Shown: positions 38,229-49,477, counted from the first letter of the stretch. The stretch: 64,000 bases of DNA from Mallotus nudiflorus (GCA_947683625.1 CANTUR010000819.1:1-64000); one strand, 5' to 3'. Translations and numbers: made by a program. Notes: a model not told the origin generated them from the letters alone.

Positions 38229-38233
38229 CAAAA
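38229..38233. repeat. Target-site duplication of insertion B, left copy
   Basis: CAAAA, repeated at 53905-53909, where the satellite resumes as CAAAATGTGTACTCGG. This shows that 38234-53904 is bounded as one integration event. Confidence 0.93.
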
Positions 38234-39058
38234 TGATGGGAATTATAGGTTTCATCAATTAACTCCCCAATAGCAAGAATACTATGATAAGTTGAATTGA
38301 AAGAAAACTAGAAATTACCAATTCTAATCCACAAATTCGGATCGTTCAAAGATTGAAGTAAGAAGATAGATGCTACTTAACCCCTTTACCAACAAGGATA
38401 AAGATACTAAGATAGACTTTGAATTTCCTCTTATGCCACAAACAAGAAAGTTTGATAAATAACAAGAAAACAAAGATTTAGATTTTGACACCACAAGCTA
38501 GAATAAAGCTTGATAAGTCACAAAGTTTATGCAAGAAATTAAAGACAAAATTCCTCACAATAAAACTCAAACAAAATTATAATTCATATATCAAATTCAT
38601 TCATCCTACAAAAGAAAGAAAAGGACTTGTTTATATAGAGTACAAGTCCATGCTCACACTACTAAAATAGACTCACACACATAGGATTACTTTTACTCTT
38701 AAATGGCCTTAATAACCATTACCCACATTAATAGCCATTACTTGGTATTGATTACCCCATTAACTTTAGTAACCACTACCCATAATAATAGCCATTACTT
38801 GGTATTAATTACCCTATTAACTTGTATATGGTGGCTGCATGTAACCCTAATTGTTATTAACACAAAAACAAGTTAAATATTATTCCTTGGGCCTCCATGG
38901 ATGCCTTATTGGGCTGAAATTCTTGGGCTTTCCAAATGTCCTTAATTAAACCCAATATGGCTTCTTGAAGCTTCTTGGACTTGGACCTTGTGATTGGGCC
39001 TTCTTGTACCATTAATGGATCTTGGATCTCTTTAGGCTTTGAACTTGGATTCACATCA
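38234..39058 (-). repeat. 3' LTR of insertion B (outer left)
   Basis: 825 bp, TG..CA on the minus strand, adjacent to the TSD CAAAA. Its partner is 53080-53904. Confidence 0.94.
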
Positions 39059-42000
39059 TTCCCCCTTTCTTCAAAAGGATTTATCCTCAAATCAGCTCCA
39101 TCATCTTTATCACTTGGAAGTTCTAGCTTGTAGGGCATTGTTGTTGATGCGTTGAAGCACTTTAAAAGGACCATCTCCTCTTGGCATAAGCTTTGATTTC
39201 CTTTGGTTAGGAAATCTTTCCTTCCTCAAGTGCACCCACACCCAATCTCCGGGCTCAAAAATGACTTGCTTCCTCCCCTTGTTGTGTTGCTTTTCATATT
39301 AGAGTGTCTTCTTCTCAATGTTTGCACGCACCCTCTCATGCAAAGTCTTGATGAACTCAGCTTTTTGTTTCCCCTCTAGATTAGCTTTGTCCAATGGCAA
39401 TGGTAGCAAATCTAATGGAGTCATTGGGTTGAATCCATACACAACTTCAAATGGTGAGCAATTTGTTGAACCATGCACACTCCTATTGTAAGCAAATTCC
39501 ACATGTGGCAAACATTCTTCCCAATTCTTTAGATTTCTTTGGATGACAGCCCTCAAAAGTGTTGAAAGTGTCCTATTGACCACCTCCGTTTGTCCATCCG
39601 TTTGTGGATGACAAGTTGTAGAATACAAAAGCTTTGTCCCCATCTTTCCCCAAAGAGTCTTCCAAAAGTGACTTAGGAATTTGACATCCCTATCACTCAC
39701 AATGGTCCCTTGGCACTCCATGTAGCCTAACAATCTCCTTGAAGAATAGATTGGCAATATGGGTTGCATCATCCGTCTTGTGACATGGAATGAAATGTGC
39801 CATTTTGCTAAACCTGTCCACAACAACAAAAATGGAATCTCTCCCTCCCTTGGACCTAGGTAATCCTAAAACAAAATCCATAGAAATGTCTACCCAAGGT
39901 TCATTTGGTATGGTAAGAGGTGTATACAAACCATGAGGCATTGCTTTGGATTTGGCTTGTTTGCAAGTAATGCATTTCTCACAAATTCTCTTAACATCCC
40001 TTTTCATGTGTGGCCAAAAGAAATGGTCACCCAACACATCCAAAGTTTTCTTAATCCCAAAATGCCCCATTAAACCTCCGCTATATGCCTCTCTCACAAG
40101 TAACTCTCTTAAAGAACTTTGTGGCACACACAATTTCTTTTCCCGAAAAAGAAAACCATCAAACTTATAGAACTTATCAAAACCCCCTTTCTCACATGCC
40201 CCATAAACATTAGAAAAATCAGGATCATTAGAATAAAGATCTTTGATGTATTCAAATCCTAATAATTTTGCATCAAGTTTAGAGATCAAGGCATACCTTC
40301 TTGACAATGCATCGGCCACCACATTTTCTTTCCCTTGCTTGTACTTAATGATGTATGGAAAGGATTCAATGAATTCTACCCATTTTGCATGTCTCTTGTT
40401 GAGCTTTCCTTGTCCTTTGAGATACTTCAAGGACTCATGGTCAGTGTGAATTATGAATTCTTTGTAACCAAGGTAATGCTGCCATGTCCTTAGAACTCTC
40501 ACCAATGCATAGAACTCCTTGTCATATGTAGGGTAGTTTAGACTTGCTCCACTTAGCTTTTCGCTAAAGAATGCTATGGGCTTGCCTTCTTGCATCAAAA
40601 CTCCTCCAATACCTATGCCACTTGCATTGCACTCAATCTCAAAAGGTTTAGTAAAATTTGGCAAAGATAACAAGGGTGCAGAACTTAATTTGTCTTTTAG
40701 CAAGTTAAAAGCCTCATCTTGTTCAATTCCCCACTTAAAACCAACATTCTTTTTGATGCATTCAGTTAAAGGTGCAGCTATGGTAGAAAAATTTTTAATG
40801 AACCTTCTATAAAAGCTAGCTAAACCATGAAAGCTTCTTGCTTCACTTACACTTGTGGGTGTTGGCCATTCTCTAATTACTTTTACCTTTTCTTGATCAA
40901 CATGAATGCCCTTGTCATTGACAATATATCCAAGAAAAGTAATTTCATTAGTGCAAAAACAGCATTTCTTTAGATTAGCATACAACTTCTCTTCTCTAAG
41001 CACATCAAAAACACAAGTCAAATGTTGTACATGCTCATCTAAATTTTTGCTATAAACCAAGATATCATCAAAATAGACAACAACAAATTTGCCTATGAAT
41101 GCTCTTAAAACATGATTCATCAATCTCATGAAAGTGCTTGGTGCATTAGTTAAACCAAAAGGCATTACTAACCACTCATATAAACCATGTTTAGTTTTAA
41201 AAGCTGTTTTCCATTCATCACCTTCTCTCATTCTAATTTGATGATAACCAGATTTCAAATCAATTTTTGAAAACAAATATGAACCATGCAATTCATCCAA
41301 CATGTCATCTAGCCTAGGAATGGGATGTCTATACTTCACCGTGATTTTGTTGATGGCACGATAATCAACACACATCCTCCAAGTTCCATCTTTCTTAGGC
41401 ACTAATAAGACGGGTACGGCACATGGACTCATGCTTTCACGAACATAACCCTTCTCCATAAGCTCACTCACTTGCTTTTGGATTTCCTTGGTCTCCTCCG
41501 GATTACATCTATATGCTGGTCTATTTGGAATGCTTGCTTCAGGTATGAAATCAATTTGGTGCTCAATGCCTCTTTTAGGTGGCAAACCATTTGGAATTTC
41601 TTCTGGAAATAAATCTTCATAAACCTGCAAAAGATCAACAACAACACTAGGCAAACCATTGGTTATTTCATTAGAAATATGCAAAATCTCCTTGTACATA
41701 AGTACAAGCATTTGTTGCCTCAAAAGCATAGCTTCCTTCACATCACTCATTTTTGCATAAACACTCATTTTTCTTTCATTTGAACCTTCCTTGTTTTCTC
41801 TCACCATGTGTTTCCCATTTTGGTCAAGAGAATTGGAATTTTTAGGTTCACTCAACTCACCTTTTTCTTTACTCTCAAAGGTTTCCCTTCCCAAAGAATT
41901 TCCCAATGAAGAACCCATTTCTTCATATTATTGCTTGATGCGCATTTGGTCTTCAAAAATCTGTTTTGGAGTTAATGGTCCAAGGTTAAACCTTTTTCCA

Positions 42001-43190
42001 TCCATAGTCAAAGTATACATATTTTTGAATCCATCATGATTAGCCCTTCTATCATATTGCCAAGGTCTCCCCAACAACATATGTCCGGCCAACATTGGTA
42101 ACACATCACACAACACCTCATCCTTATATCTACCAATTTGAAAAGAAACTAGAACTTGCTTATTTACCTTTACAACTCCACTTTCATTAAGCCATTGCAA
42201 CTTGTATGGTCTTGGGTGCTTGGTAGTAGGCAACTTCAATTTCTCCACTAGCAAAGTGCTTGCTACATTAGTACAACTTCCACTATCCACAATCATGTTA
42301 CACAACTTGTTAGAAATCAAACAATGAGTATGAAACAAATTTTCCCTTTGCTCCCTATGGACATCATGTTTATTTTGCAAACTCAATGTTCTTTGAACAA
42401 CAAGATTATCTCCCTTAGCACATTCAACATCACTACAATCTTCTAAAGAAGGCATATCATCATCACTATCCCCCTCACTCTCCGATTCAATATCACCATC
42501 CCTTAGAATCATAGCTTTCTTATTTGGACATTCCCTAGCAATGTGCCCATGACCCAAACACTTAAAACATTTGATTCCCCTAGTTTGGGCTAGTTGATTC
42601 TCACCCTTTCCCTTATTAGCCAAGTCAATTTTAGGTTTATTTTCTTCCACTTTTGACTTGTTAAAAGGTTTATTATCCTTTTTCCCCCAAGAAGTTTTCC
42701 AAGAAGAAGAAGAAGAACCCACATTTGGTTTAGAATCATACCTCTTTCCTTTCAATTGCCTTTCCACTTTCATGGCCAAATTCACCATATCTTCAATCTC
42801 CACATAATGTTGCAAATCAACAACATCAGCAATGTTTTTGTTTAGCCCTCTCAAAAACCTTGCCATGGTAGCTTCACGATCTTCTACCACATTTGCTCTA
42901 ATCATAGCCTTCTCCATTTCTTTGTGATACTCCTCCACACTCATGGATCCTTGAATTAGAGTTTGTAACCTTTGATGAAGCTCTCTATAGTAGTGGCTTG
43001 GAACAAACCTCTTTCTCATGATTTGCTTCATTTCCCTCCAAGACTCCACGGGTCTTTCTTCATATCTACGTCTTTCCTTGCAAAATTGATCCCACCAAAC
43101 AATTGCATAATCACTAAACTCAACAGCGGTAAGTTTTACCTTTTTCTCCTCCGAATAATTGTGACATTCGAAAATGAGTTCCACTTTCCT
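38857..43190 (-). pseudogene. gag (partial)-pol remnant, left half of insertion B
   Basis: Minus strand, from gag (ELIFECHNY region, cut at 43190) through zinc knuckle, protease, RT, RNase H and integrase to the LTR-encoded tail. Open pieces: 41928-43184 (gag-protease), 39693-41918 (741 aa, RT to integrase core), 39299-39829 and 38857-39174. Damage: CAA to TAA near 41931 between protease and RT; one extra C near 39707, which shifts the frame in the integrase core; a stop near 39300; a deletion of about 67 bp at 39115 flanked by short CAC homology; and one extra G near 39134. The first RNase H aspartate is Asn here (near 40627), which would be expected to abolish that activity. RT retains YFDD, and this copy has VDYRAIN where the others have VDCRAIN. 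Confidence 0.9.
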
Positions 43191-43228
43191 ATTGGGGAGT
43201 TATTGGGGAGTTCAACCTATAATTCCCA
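43191..43228 (+). repeat. LTR-tail fragment fused to a full LTR
   Basis: 38 bp resembling the 3' end of the family LTR: ATTGGGGAGTT twice, then CAACCTATAATTCCCA. It is followed directly by the TGATGTG start of a complete LTR. The junction lacks three bases compared with a perfect CATCA/TGATG end-to-end fusion. Such LTR-LTR junctions are the hallmark of 2-LTR circles. Confidence 0.75.
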
Positions 43229-44053
43229 TGATGTGAATCCAAGTTCAAAGCCTAAAGAGATCAAAGATCCATTAATAGTACAAGAAGGCCCAATCACAAG
43301 GTCCAAATCCAAGAAGCTTCAAGAAGCCATATTGGGTTTAATTAAGGACATTTGGAAAGCCCACGAATTTCAGCCCAATAAGGCATCCATGGAGGCCCAA
43401 GGAATAATATTTAACTTATTTTTGTGTTAATAACAATTAGGGTTACATGTAGCCACCATATACAAGTTAATAGGGTAATTAATACCAAGTAATGGCTATT
43501 ATTATGGGTAGTGGTTACTAAAGTTAATGGGGTAATCAATACCAAGTAATGGCTATTAATGTGGGTAATGGTTATTAAGGCCATTTAAGAGTAAAAGTAA
43601 TCCTATGTGTGTGAGTCTATTTTAGTAGTGTGAGCATGGACTTGTACTCTATATAAACAAGTCCTTCTCTTTCTTTTGTAGCATGAATGAATTTGATATA
43701 TGAATTATAATTTTGTTTGAGTTTTATTGTGAGGAATTTTGTCTTTAATTTCTTGCATAAACTTTGTGACTTATCAAGCTTTATTCTAGCTTGTGGTGTC
43801 AAAATCTAAATCTTTGTTTTCTTGTTATTTATCAAACTTTCTTGTTTGTGGCATAAGAGGAAATTCAAAGTCTATCTTAGTATCTTTATCCTTGTTGGTA
43901 AAGGGGTTAAGTAGCATCTATCTTCTTACTTCAATCTTTGAACGATCCGAATTTATGGATTAGAATTGGTAATTTCTAGTTTTCTTTCAATTCAACTTAT
44001 CATAGTATTCTTGCTATTGGGGAGTTAATTGATGAAACCTATAATTTCCATCA
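43229..44053 (+). repeat. 5' LTR of the plus-strand element
   Basis: 825 bp, TGATGTGAATCC..TTTCCATCA. The start repeats the terminal part of the pol coding sequence, but there is no upstream frame to read it here. It contains the promoter described at 43638-43664. The 3' end is directly followed by TAAG and the primer-binding site. Confidence 0.94.
43638..43664 (+). promoter_or_regulatory. LTR TATA box inside an inverted repeat
   Basis: TATATAAA at 43650-43657 overlaps the 11-nt loop and first arm base of an 8-bp inverted repeat, GGACTTGT (43638-43645) and ACAAGTCC (43657-43664). It is a plausible core promoter for the genomic RNA. The arrangement is conserved in the family's other LTRs, though common descent alone explains that. 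Confidence 0.55.
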
Positions 44054-44057
44054 TAAG

Positions 44058-44070
44058 TGGTATCAGAGCA
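44058..44070 (+). other. Primer-binding site of the plus-strand element
   Basis: TGGTATCAGAGCA, four bases after the 5' LTR, complementary to the 3' end of plant initiator-Met tRNA. Confidence 0.9.
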
Positions 44071-44719
44071 TTGGCTCAAGATTGAGGTTTGCATATCCAA
44101 AACTATCTTTTAGTTCTCAATATCTTATGTTCATCTTATATTTTGCACCTTTCTTGCTATCTATTATTCTTGTTATTTTTTGTTTTTATCTTTATTCTTC
44201 TTATCTCAAGATTTTATTTGCAGATATCAAAAAAAAAAAAAAAAAATTCGTCCATAAAAAAAAAAGTATATGTTATCTTTGATATTCCTATGTTAGATCT
44301 CAGTTTACATTAAAAAAAAAAATTGACTCTTCATATTCCATTGAGATCTATCTTTATAATTCTGTCTCTTTGTGTTCTTTGATAATCTATCTTTGTTTTT
44401 TCATTTCTATTAGCCTATTTGTTACAAATTGTTCTTTTCTTTAAGCCTACCTTATTATTTTCTTGTTAGCCTACCTTATTTTTTTATCATTGATTACTAC
44501 ATTCTTGAATTTTGTTTGATTGAGAAACTTAGTTAATTTAAGAAATCAAAAGGCAAATTTGAGAGGTAAAAGGCAAGAGTGTGAGATCATTAGAGAAAAA
44601 GCCAAAATTGAGTGTAAACACGAGTGGTATACATTAATTTTGAGTGAAACACGTGAGGGAGTGTTGTGAGATTGTTTTTTTGTCTATTTTCTTTTGTTAA
44701 AATTTTAGGTTTTACAATC
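44071..44719 (+). other. Leader (5' UTR) of the plus-strand element
   Basis: About 650 bp between primer-binding site and gag. It has runs of A at 44229-44246, 44258-44266 and 44311-44321, which vary in length between family copies. Short ORFs here (for example from 44082) look incidental. An upstream in-frame ATG at 44666 would add 18 hydrophobic residues, but the related copy (52391) has its start at the MSK methionine only. Confidence 0.7.
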
Positions 44720-47700
44720 ATGTCAAAAGACACAAGTTCTTCTTCTACAAATGATCATGTGATTCAAGCTATGCAACAACAATTCGAAAGAATGTTTAAC
44801 ATGATGGCGGGAGTCAATGAGAAATTGGAGAGGCATGATGGCATCCTTAACCAATTACAAGGAGAGCCTAAAGAAAGGAGACGTCCACCAATTGACCAAG
44901 AGGACTATGAAGGAGAGGATGAATTGGATGATGATCAAGTCACCTTGGTGGGACAACAAATCAATCCTAGGAGACAAGCTAGGAGAGGATGTCCTAAAGA
45001 TGATGTTGATCGCAACCTTGGAAGCATCAAAATGAAGATTCCTTCATTCCAAGGAAGAAATGATCCAGATGTGTACCTTGAATGGGAGAGGAAAGTGGAA
45101 CTCATCTTCGAATGTCACAATTATTCGGAGGAGAAAAAGGTAAAACTTGCCGCTGTTGAGTTTAGTGATTATGCAATTGTTTGGTGGGATCAATTTTGCA
45201 AGGAAAGACGTAGATATGAAGAAAGACCCGTGGAGTCTTGGAGGGAAATGAAGCAAATCATGAGAAAGAGGTTTGTTCCAAGCCACTACTATAGAGAGCT
45301 TCATCAAAGGTTACAAACTCTAATTCAAGGATCCATGAGTGTTGAGGAGTATCACAAAGAAATGGAGAAGGCTATGATTAGAGCAAATGTGGTAGAAGAT
45401 CGTGAAGCTACCATGGCAAGGTTTTTGAGAGGGCTAAACAAAAACATTGCTGATGTTGTTGATTTGCAACATTACGTGGAGATTGAAGATATGGTGAATT
45501 TGGCCATGAAAGTGGAAAGGCAATTGAAAGGAAAGAGGTATGATTCTAAACCAAATGTGGGTTCTTCTTCTTCTTGGAAAACTTCTTGGGGGAAAAAGGA
45601 TAATAAACCTTTTAACAAGTCAAAAGTGGAAGAAACTAAACCTAAAATTGACTTGGGTAATAAGGGAAAGGGTGAGAATCAACCAGCCCAAACTAGGGGA
45701 ATCAAATGTTTTAAGTGTTTGGGTCATGGGCACATTGCTAGGGAATGTCCAAATAAGAAAGCTATGATTCTAAGGGATGGTGATATTGAATCAGAGAGTG
45801 AGGGGGATAGTGATGATGATATGCCTTCTTTAGAAGATTGTAGTGATGTTGAATGTGCTAAGGGAGATAATCTTGTTGTTCAAAGAACATTGAGTTTGCA
45901 AAATAAACATGATGTCCATAGGGAGCAAAGGGAAAATTTGTTTCATACTCATTGTTTGATTTCTAACAAGTTGTGCAACATGATTGTGGATAGTGGAAGT
46001 TGTACTAATGTAGCAAGCACTTTGCTAGTGGAGAAATTGAAGTTGCCTACTACCAAGCACCCAAGACCATACAAGTTGCAATGGCTTAATGAAAGTGGAG
46101 TTGTAAAGGTAAATAAGCAAGTTCTAATTTCTTTTCAAATTGGTAGATATAAGGATGAGGTGTTGTGTGATGTGTTACCAATGTTGGCCGGACATATGTT
46201 GTTGGGGAGACCTTGGCAATATGATAGAAGGGCTAATCATGATGGATTCAAAAATATGTATACTTTGACTATGGATGGAAAAAGGTTTAACCTTGGACCA
46301 TTAACCCCAAAACAGATTTTTGAAGACCAAATGCGCATCAAGCAACAATATGAAGAAATGGGTTCTTCATTGGGAAATTCTTTGGGAAGGGAAACCTTTG
46401 AGAGTAAAGAAAAAGGTGAGATGAGTGAACCTAAAAATTCCAATTCTCTTGACCAAAATGGGAAACACATGGTGAGAGAAAACAAGGAAGGTTCAAATGA
46501 AAGAAAAATGAGTGTTTATGCAAAAATGAGTGATGTGAAGGAAGCTATGCTTTTGAGGCAACATATGCTTGTACTTATGTTCAAGGAGATTTTGTATATT
46601 TCTAATGAAATAACCAATGGTTTGCCTAGTGTTGTTGTTGATCTTTTGCAGGTTTATGAAGATTTATTTCCAGAAGAAATTCCAAATGGTTTGCCACCTA
46701 AAAGAGGCATTGAGCACCAAATTGATTTCATACCTGGAGCAAGCATTCCAAATAGACCAGCATATAGATGTAATCCGGAGGAGACCAAGGAAATCCAAAA
46801 GCAAGTGAGTGAGCTTATGGAGAAGGGTTATGTTCATGAAAGCATGAGTCCATGTGCCGTACCCGTCTTATTAGTGCCTAAGAAAGATGGAACTTGGAGG
46901 ATGTGTGTTGATTGTCGTGCCATCAACAAAATCACGGTGAAGTATAGACATCCCATTCCTAGGCTAGATGACATGTTGGATGAATTGCATGGTTCATATT
47001 TGTTTTCAAAAATTGATTTGAAATCTGGTTATCATCAAATTAGAATGAGAGAAGGTGATGAATGGAAAACAGCTTTTAAAACTAAACATGGTTTATATGA
47101 GTGGTTAGTAATGCCTTTTGGTTTAACTAATGCACCAAGCACTTTCATGAGATTGATGAATCATGTTTTAAGAGCATTCATAGGAAAATTTGTTGTTGTC
47201 TATTTTGATGATATCTTGGTTTATAGCAAAAATTTAGATGAGCATGTACAACATTTGACTTGTGTTTTTGATGTGCTTAGAGAAGAGAAGTTGTATGCTA
47301 ATCTAAAGAAATGCTGTTTTTGCACTAATGAAATTACTTTTCTTGGATATATTGTCAATGACAAGGGCATTCATGTTGATCAAGAAAAGGTAAAAGTAAT
47401 TAGAGAATGGCCAACACCCACAAGTGTAAGTGATGCAAGAAGCTTTCATGGTTTAGCTAGCTTTTATAGAAGGTTCATTAAAAATTTTTCTACCATAGCT
47501 GCACCTTTAACTGAATGCATCAAAAAGAATGTTGGTTTTAAGTGGGGAATTGAACAAGATGAGGCTTTTAACTTGCTAAAAGACAAATTAAGTTCTGCAC
47601 CCTTGTTATCTTTGCCAAATTTTACTAAACCTTTTGAGATTGAGTGCGATGCAAGTGGCATAGGTATTGGAGGAGTTTTGATGCAAGAAGGCAAGCCCAT

Positions 47701-49477
47701 AGCATTCTTTAGCGAAAAGCTAAGTGGAACAAGTCTAAACTACCCTACATATGACAAGGAGTTCTATGCATTGGTGAGGGTTCTAAGGACATGGCAGCAT
47801 TACCTTGGTTACAAAGAATTCATAATTCACACTGACCATGAGTCCTTGAAGTATCTCAAAGGACAAGGAAAGCTCAACAAGAGACATGCAAAATGGGTGG
47901 AATTCATTGAATCCTTTCCGTACATCATTAAGTACAAGCAAGGGAAAGAAAATGTGGTGGCCGATGCATTGTCAAGAAGGTATGCCTTGATCTCTAAACT
48001 TGATGCAAAATTATTAGGATTTGAATACATCAAAGATCTTTATTCTAATGATCCTGATTTTTCTAATGTTTATGGGGCATGTGAGAAAGGGGGTTTTGAT
48101 AAGTTCTATAAGTTTGATGGTTTTCTTTTTCGGGAAAATAAATTGTGTGTGCCACAAAGTTCTTTAAGAGAGTTACTTGTGAGAGAGGCACATAGCGGAG
48201 GTTTAATGGGGCATTTTGGGATTAAGAAAACTTTGGATGTGTTGGGTGACCATTTCTTTTGGCCACACATGAAAAGGGATGTTAAGAGAATTTGTGAGAA
48301 ATGCATTACTTGCAAACAAGCCAAATCCAAAGCAATGCCTCATGGTTTGTATACACCTCTTACCATACCAAATGAACCTTGGGTAGACATTTCTATGGAT
48401 TTTGTTTTAGGATTACCTAGGTCTAAGGGAGGGAGAGATTCCATTTTTGTTGTTGTGGACAGGTTTAGCAAAATGGCACATTTCATTCCATGTCACAAGA
48501 CGGATGATGCAACCCATATTGCCAATCTATTCTTCAAGGAGATTGTTAGGCTACATGGAGTGCCAAGGACCATTGTGAGTGATAGGGATGTCAAATTCCT
48601 AAGTCACTTTTGGAAGACTCTTTGGGGAAAGATGGGGACAAAGCTTTTGTATTCTACAACTTGTCATCCACAAACGGATGGACAAACGGAGGTGGTCAAT
48701 AGGACACTTTCAACACTTTTGAGGGCTGTCATCCAAAGAAATCTGAAGAATTGGGAAGAATGTTTGCCACATGTGGAATTTGCTTACAATAGGAGTGTGC
48801 ATGGTTCAACAAATTGCTCACCATTTGAAGTTGTGTATGGATTCAACCCAATGACTCCATTAGATTTGCTACCATTGCCAATGGACAAAGCTAATCTAGA
48901 GGGGAAACAAAAAGCTGAGTTCATCAAGACTTTGCATGAGAGGGTGCGTGCAAACATTGAGAAGAAGACACTCCAATATGAAAAGCAACACAACAAGGGG
49001 AGGAAGCAAGTCATTTTTGAGCCCGGAGATTGGGTGTGGGTGCACTTGAGGAAGGAAAGATTTCCTAACCAAAGGAAATCAAAGCTTATGCCAAGAGGAG
49101 ATGGTCCTTTTAAAGTGCTTCAACGCATCAACAATAATGCCTACAAGCTAGAACTTCCAAGTGAGTATGGCAATGTTAGTGCTACTTTCAATGTTAGTGA
49201 CTTGTCTTTGTTTGATTTAGGTGATAAAGATGATGGAGCTGATTTGAGGACAAATCCTTTTGAAGAAAGGGGGAATGATGTGAATCCAAGTTCAAAGCCT
49301 AAAGAGATCAAAGATCCATTAATATTACAAGAAGGCCCAATCACAAGGTCCAAATCCAAGAAGCTTCAAGAAGCCATATTGGGTTTAATTAAGGACATTT
49401 GGAAAGCCCACGAATTTCAGCCCAATAAGGCATCCATGGAGGCCCAAGGAATAATATTTAACTTGTTTTTGTGTTAA
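44720..49477 (+). CDS. Gag-Pol polyprotein of a CRM-like Ty3/gypsy retrotransposon, intact frame
   Basis: 1585-residue single frame. The start is the MSKDTSS methionine, shared with the 52391 copy. Order of domains: gag (about 1-325, with WW and YHKEME segments), CCHC zinc knuckle C330-C343, aspartic protease DSG 424-426, RT with YFDD 828-831, RNase H acids D977, D1039 and D1082, integrase zinc region H1158, H1165, C1195, C1198, and catalytic core D1227, D1288, E1324 (35 residues between the last two). A GPF motif follows at about 1460. The tail has DLRTNPFEERGND and GPITRSKSKK. I see no classical chromodomain; that tail resembles the CR motif of centromeric CRM elements (from memory of the family). 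The last ~66 residues are encoded in the 3' LTR. All visible catalytic residues are present, so it may supply proteins for broken copies. Gag and pol are in one frame, so processing would be by its own protease. Confidence 0.93.
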   Translation: MSKDTSSSSTNDHVIQAMQQQFERMFNMMAGVNEKLERHDGILNQLQGEPKERRRPPIDQEDYEGEDELDDDQVTLVGQQINPRRQARRGCPKDDVDRNLGSIKMKIPSFQGRNDPDVYLEWERKVELIFECHNYSEEKKVKLAAVEFSDYAIVWWDQFCKERRRYEERPVESWREMKQIMRKRFVPSHYYRELHQRLQTLIQGSMSVEEYHKEMEKAMIRANVVEDREATMARFLRGLNKNIADVVDLQHYVEIEDMVNLAMKVERQLKGKRYDSKPNVGSSSSWKTSWGKKDNKPFNKSKVEETKPKIDLGNKGKGENQPAQTRGIKCFKCLGHGHIARECPNKKAMILRDGDIESESEGDSDDDMPSLEDCSDVECAKGDNLVVQRTLSLQNKHDVHREQRENLFHTHCLISNKLCNMIVDSGSCTNVASTLLVEKLKLPTTKHPRPYKLQWLNESGVVKVNKQVLISFQIGRYKDEVLCDVLPMLAGHMLLGRPWQYDRRANHDGFKNMYTLTMDGKRFNLGPLTPKQIFEDQMRIKQQYEEMGSSLGNSLGRETFESKEKGEMSEPKNSNSLDQNGKHMVRENKEGSNERKMSVYAKMSDVKEAMLLRQHMLVLMFKEILYISNEITNGLPSVVVDLLQVYEDLFPEEIPNGLPPKRGIEHQIDFIPGASIPNRPAYRCNPEETKEIQKQVSELMEKGYVHESMSPCAVPVLLVPKKDGTWRMCVDCRAINKITVKYRHPIPRLDDMLDELHGSYLFSKIDLKSGYHQIRMREGDEWKTAFKTKHGLYEWLVMPFGLTNAPSTFMRLMNHVLRAFIGKFVVVYFDDILVYSKNLDEHVQHLTCVFDVLREEKLYANLKKCCFCTNEITFLGYIVNDKGIHVDQEKVKVIREWPTPTSVSDARSFHGLASFYRRFIKNFSTIAAPLTECIKKNVGFKWGIEQDEAFNLLKDKLSSAPLLSLPNFTKPFEIECDASGIGIGGVLMQEGKPIAFFSEKLSGTSLNYPTYDKEFYALVRVLRTWQHYLGYKEFIIHTDHESLKYLKGQGKLNKRHAKWVEFIESFPYIIKYKQGKENVVADALSRRYALISKLDAKLLGFEYIKDLYSNDPDFSNVYGACEKGGFDKFYKFDGFLFRENKLCVPQSSLRELLVREAHSGGLMGHFGIKKTLDVLGDHFFWPHMKRDVKRICEKCITCKQAKSKAMPHGLYTPLTIPNEPWVDISMDFVLGLPRSKGGRDSIFVVVDRFSKMAHFIPCHKTDDATHIANLFFKEIVRLHGVPRTIVSDRDVKFLSHFWKTLWGKMGTKLLYSTTCHPQTDGQTEVVNRTLSTLLRAVIQRNLKNWEECLPHVEFAYNRSVHGSTNCSPFEVVYGFNPMTPLDLLPLPMDKANLEGKQKAEFIKTLHERVRANIEKKTLQYEKQHNKGRKQVIFEPGDWVWVHLRKERFPNQRKSKLMPRGDGPFKVLQRINNNAYKLELPSEYGNVSATFNVSDLSLFDLGDKDDGADLRTNPFEERGNDVNPSSKPKEIKDPLILQEGPITRSKSKKLQEAILGLIKDIWKAHEFQPNKASMEAQGIIFNLFLC
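49263..49275 (+). other. Polypurine tract, overlapping coding sequence
   Basis: AAGAAAGGGGGAA directly abuts the TG of the 3' LTR. It primes plus-strand DNA synthesis and at the same time encodes the E-E-R-G-N of the polyprotein tail. The purine tract is conserved in the other family copies. Confidence 0.85.

Larger units (their letters stand above)
37428..38233. repeat. Satellite segment between insertions A and B
   Basis: 806 bp: remainder of m1, then m2-m5 and the start of m6, of the unit begun at 27220. It carries the right-hand variant set (CAACAATACC and CCCATAAAT instead of CAACGATACC and CCCACAAAT of the left array). It is cut at CAAAA (38229-38233) by insertion B. Confidence 0.96.

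Noticed and set aside
44229..44321. A-runs in the leader as poly(A) tails of inserted SINEs or processed transcripts
   Set aside because: No TSD or insertion boundary flanks them, and the same runs are at the same place in the other copies of the element.
44666..44719. Earlier in-frame ATG adding 18 residues to gag-pol
   Set aside because: The extension is not present in the related frame at 52391, lies in the leader, and has no gag similarity. The MSK methionine at 44720 was preferred.
46908..46920. VDCRAIN instead of VDYRAIN in RT as a disabling mutation
   Set aside because: Three of four readable copies here, including the intact one, have Cys, and I recall Cys at this place in many plant gypsy elements.
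45044..49359. ORFs of 60-90 codons on the opposite strand or in other frames of gag-pol
   Set aside because: Shadows of the real polyprotein frame; they recur wherever the element is copied.
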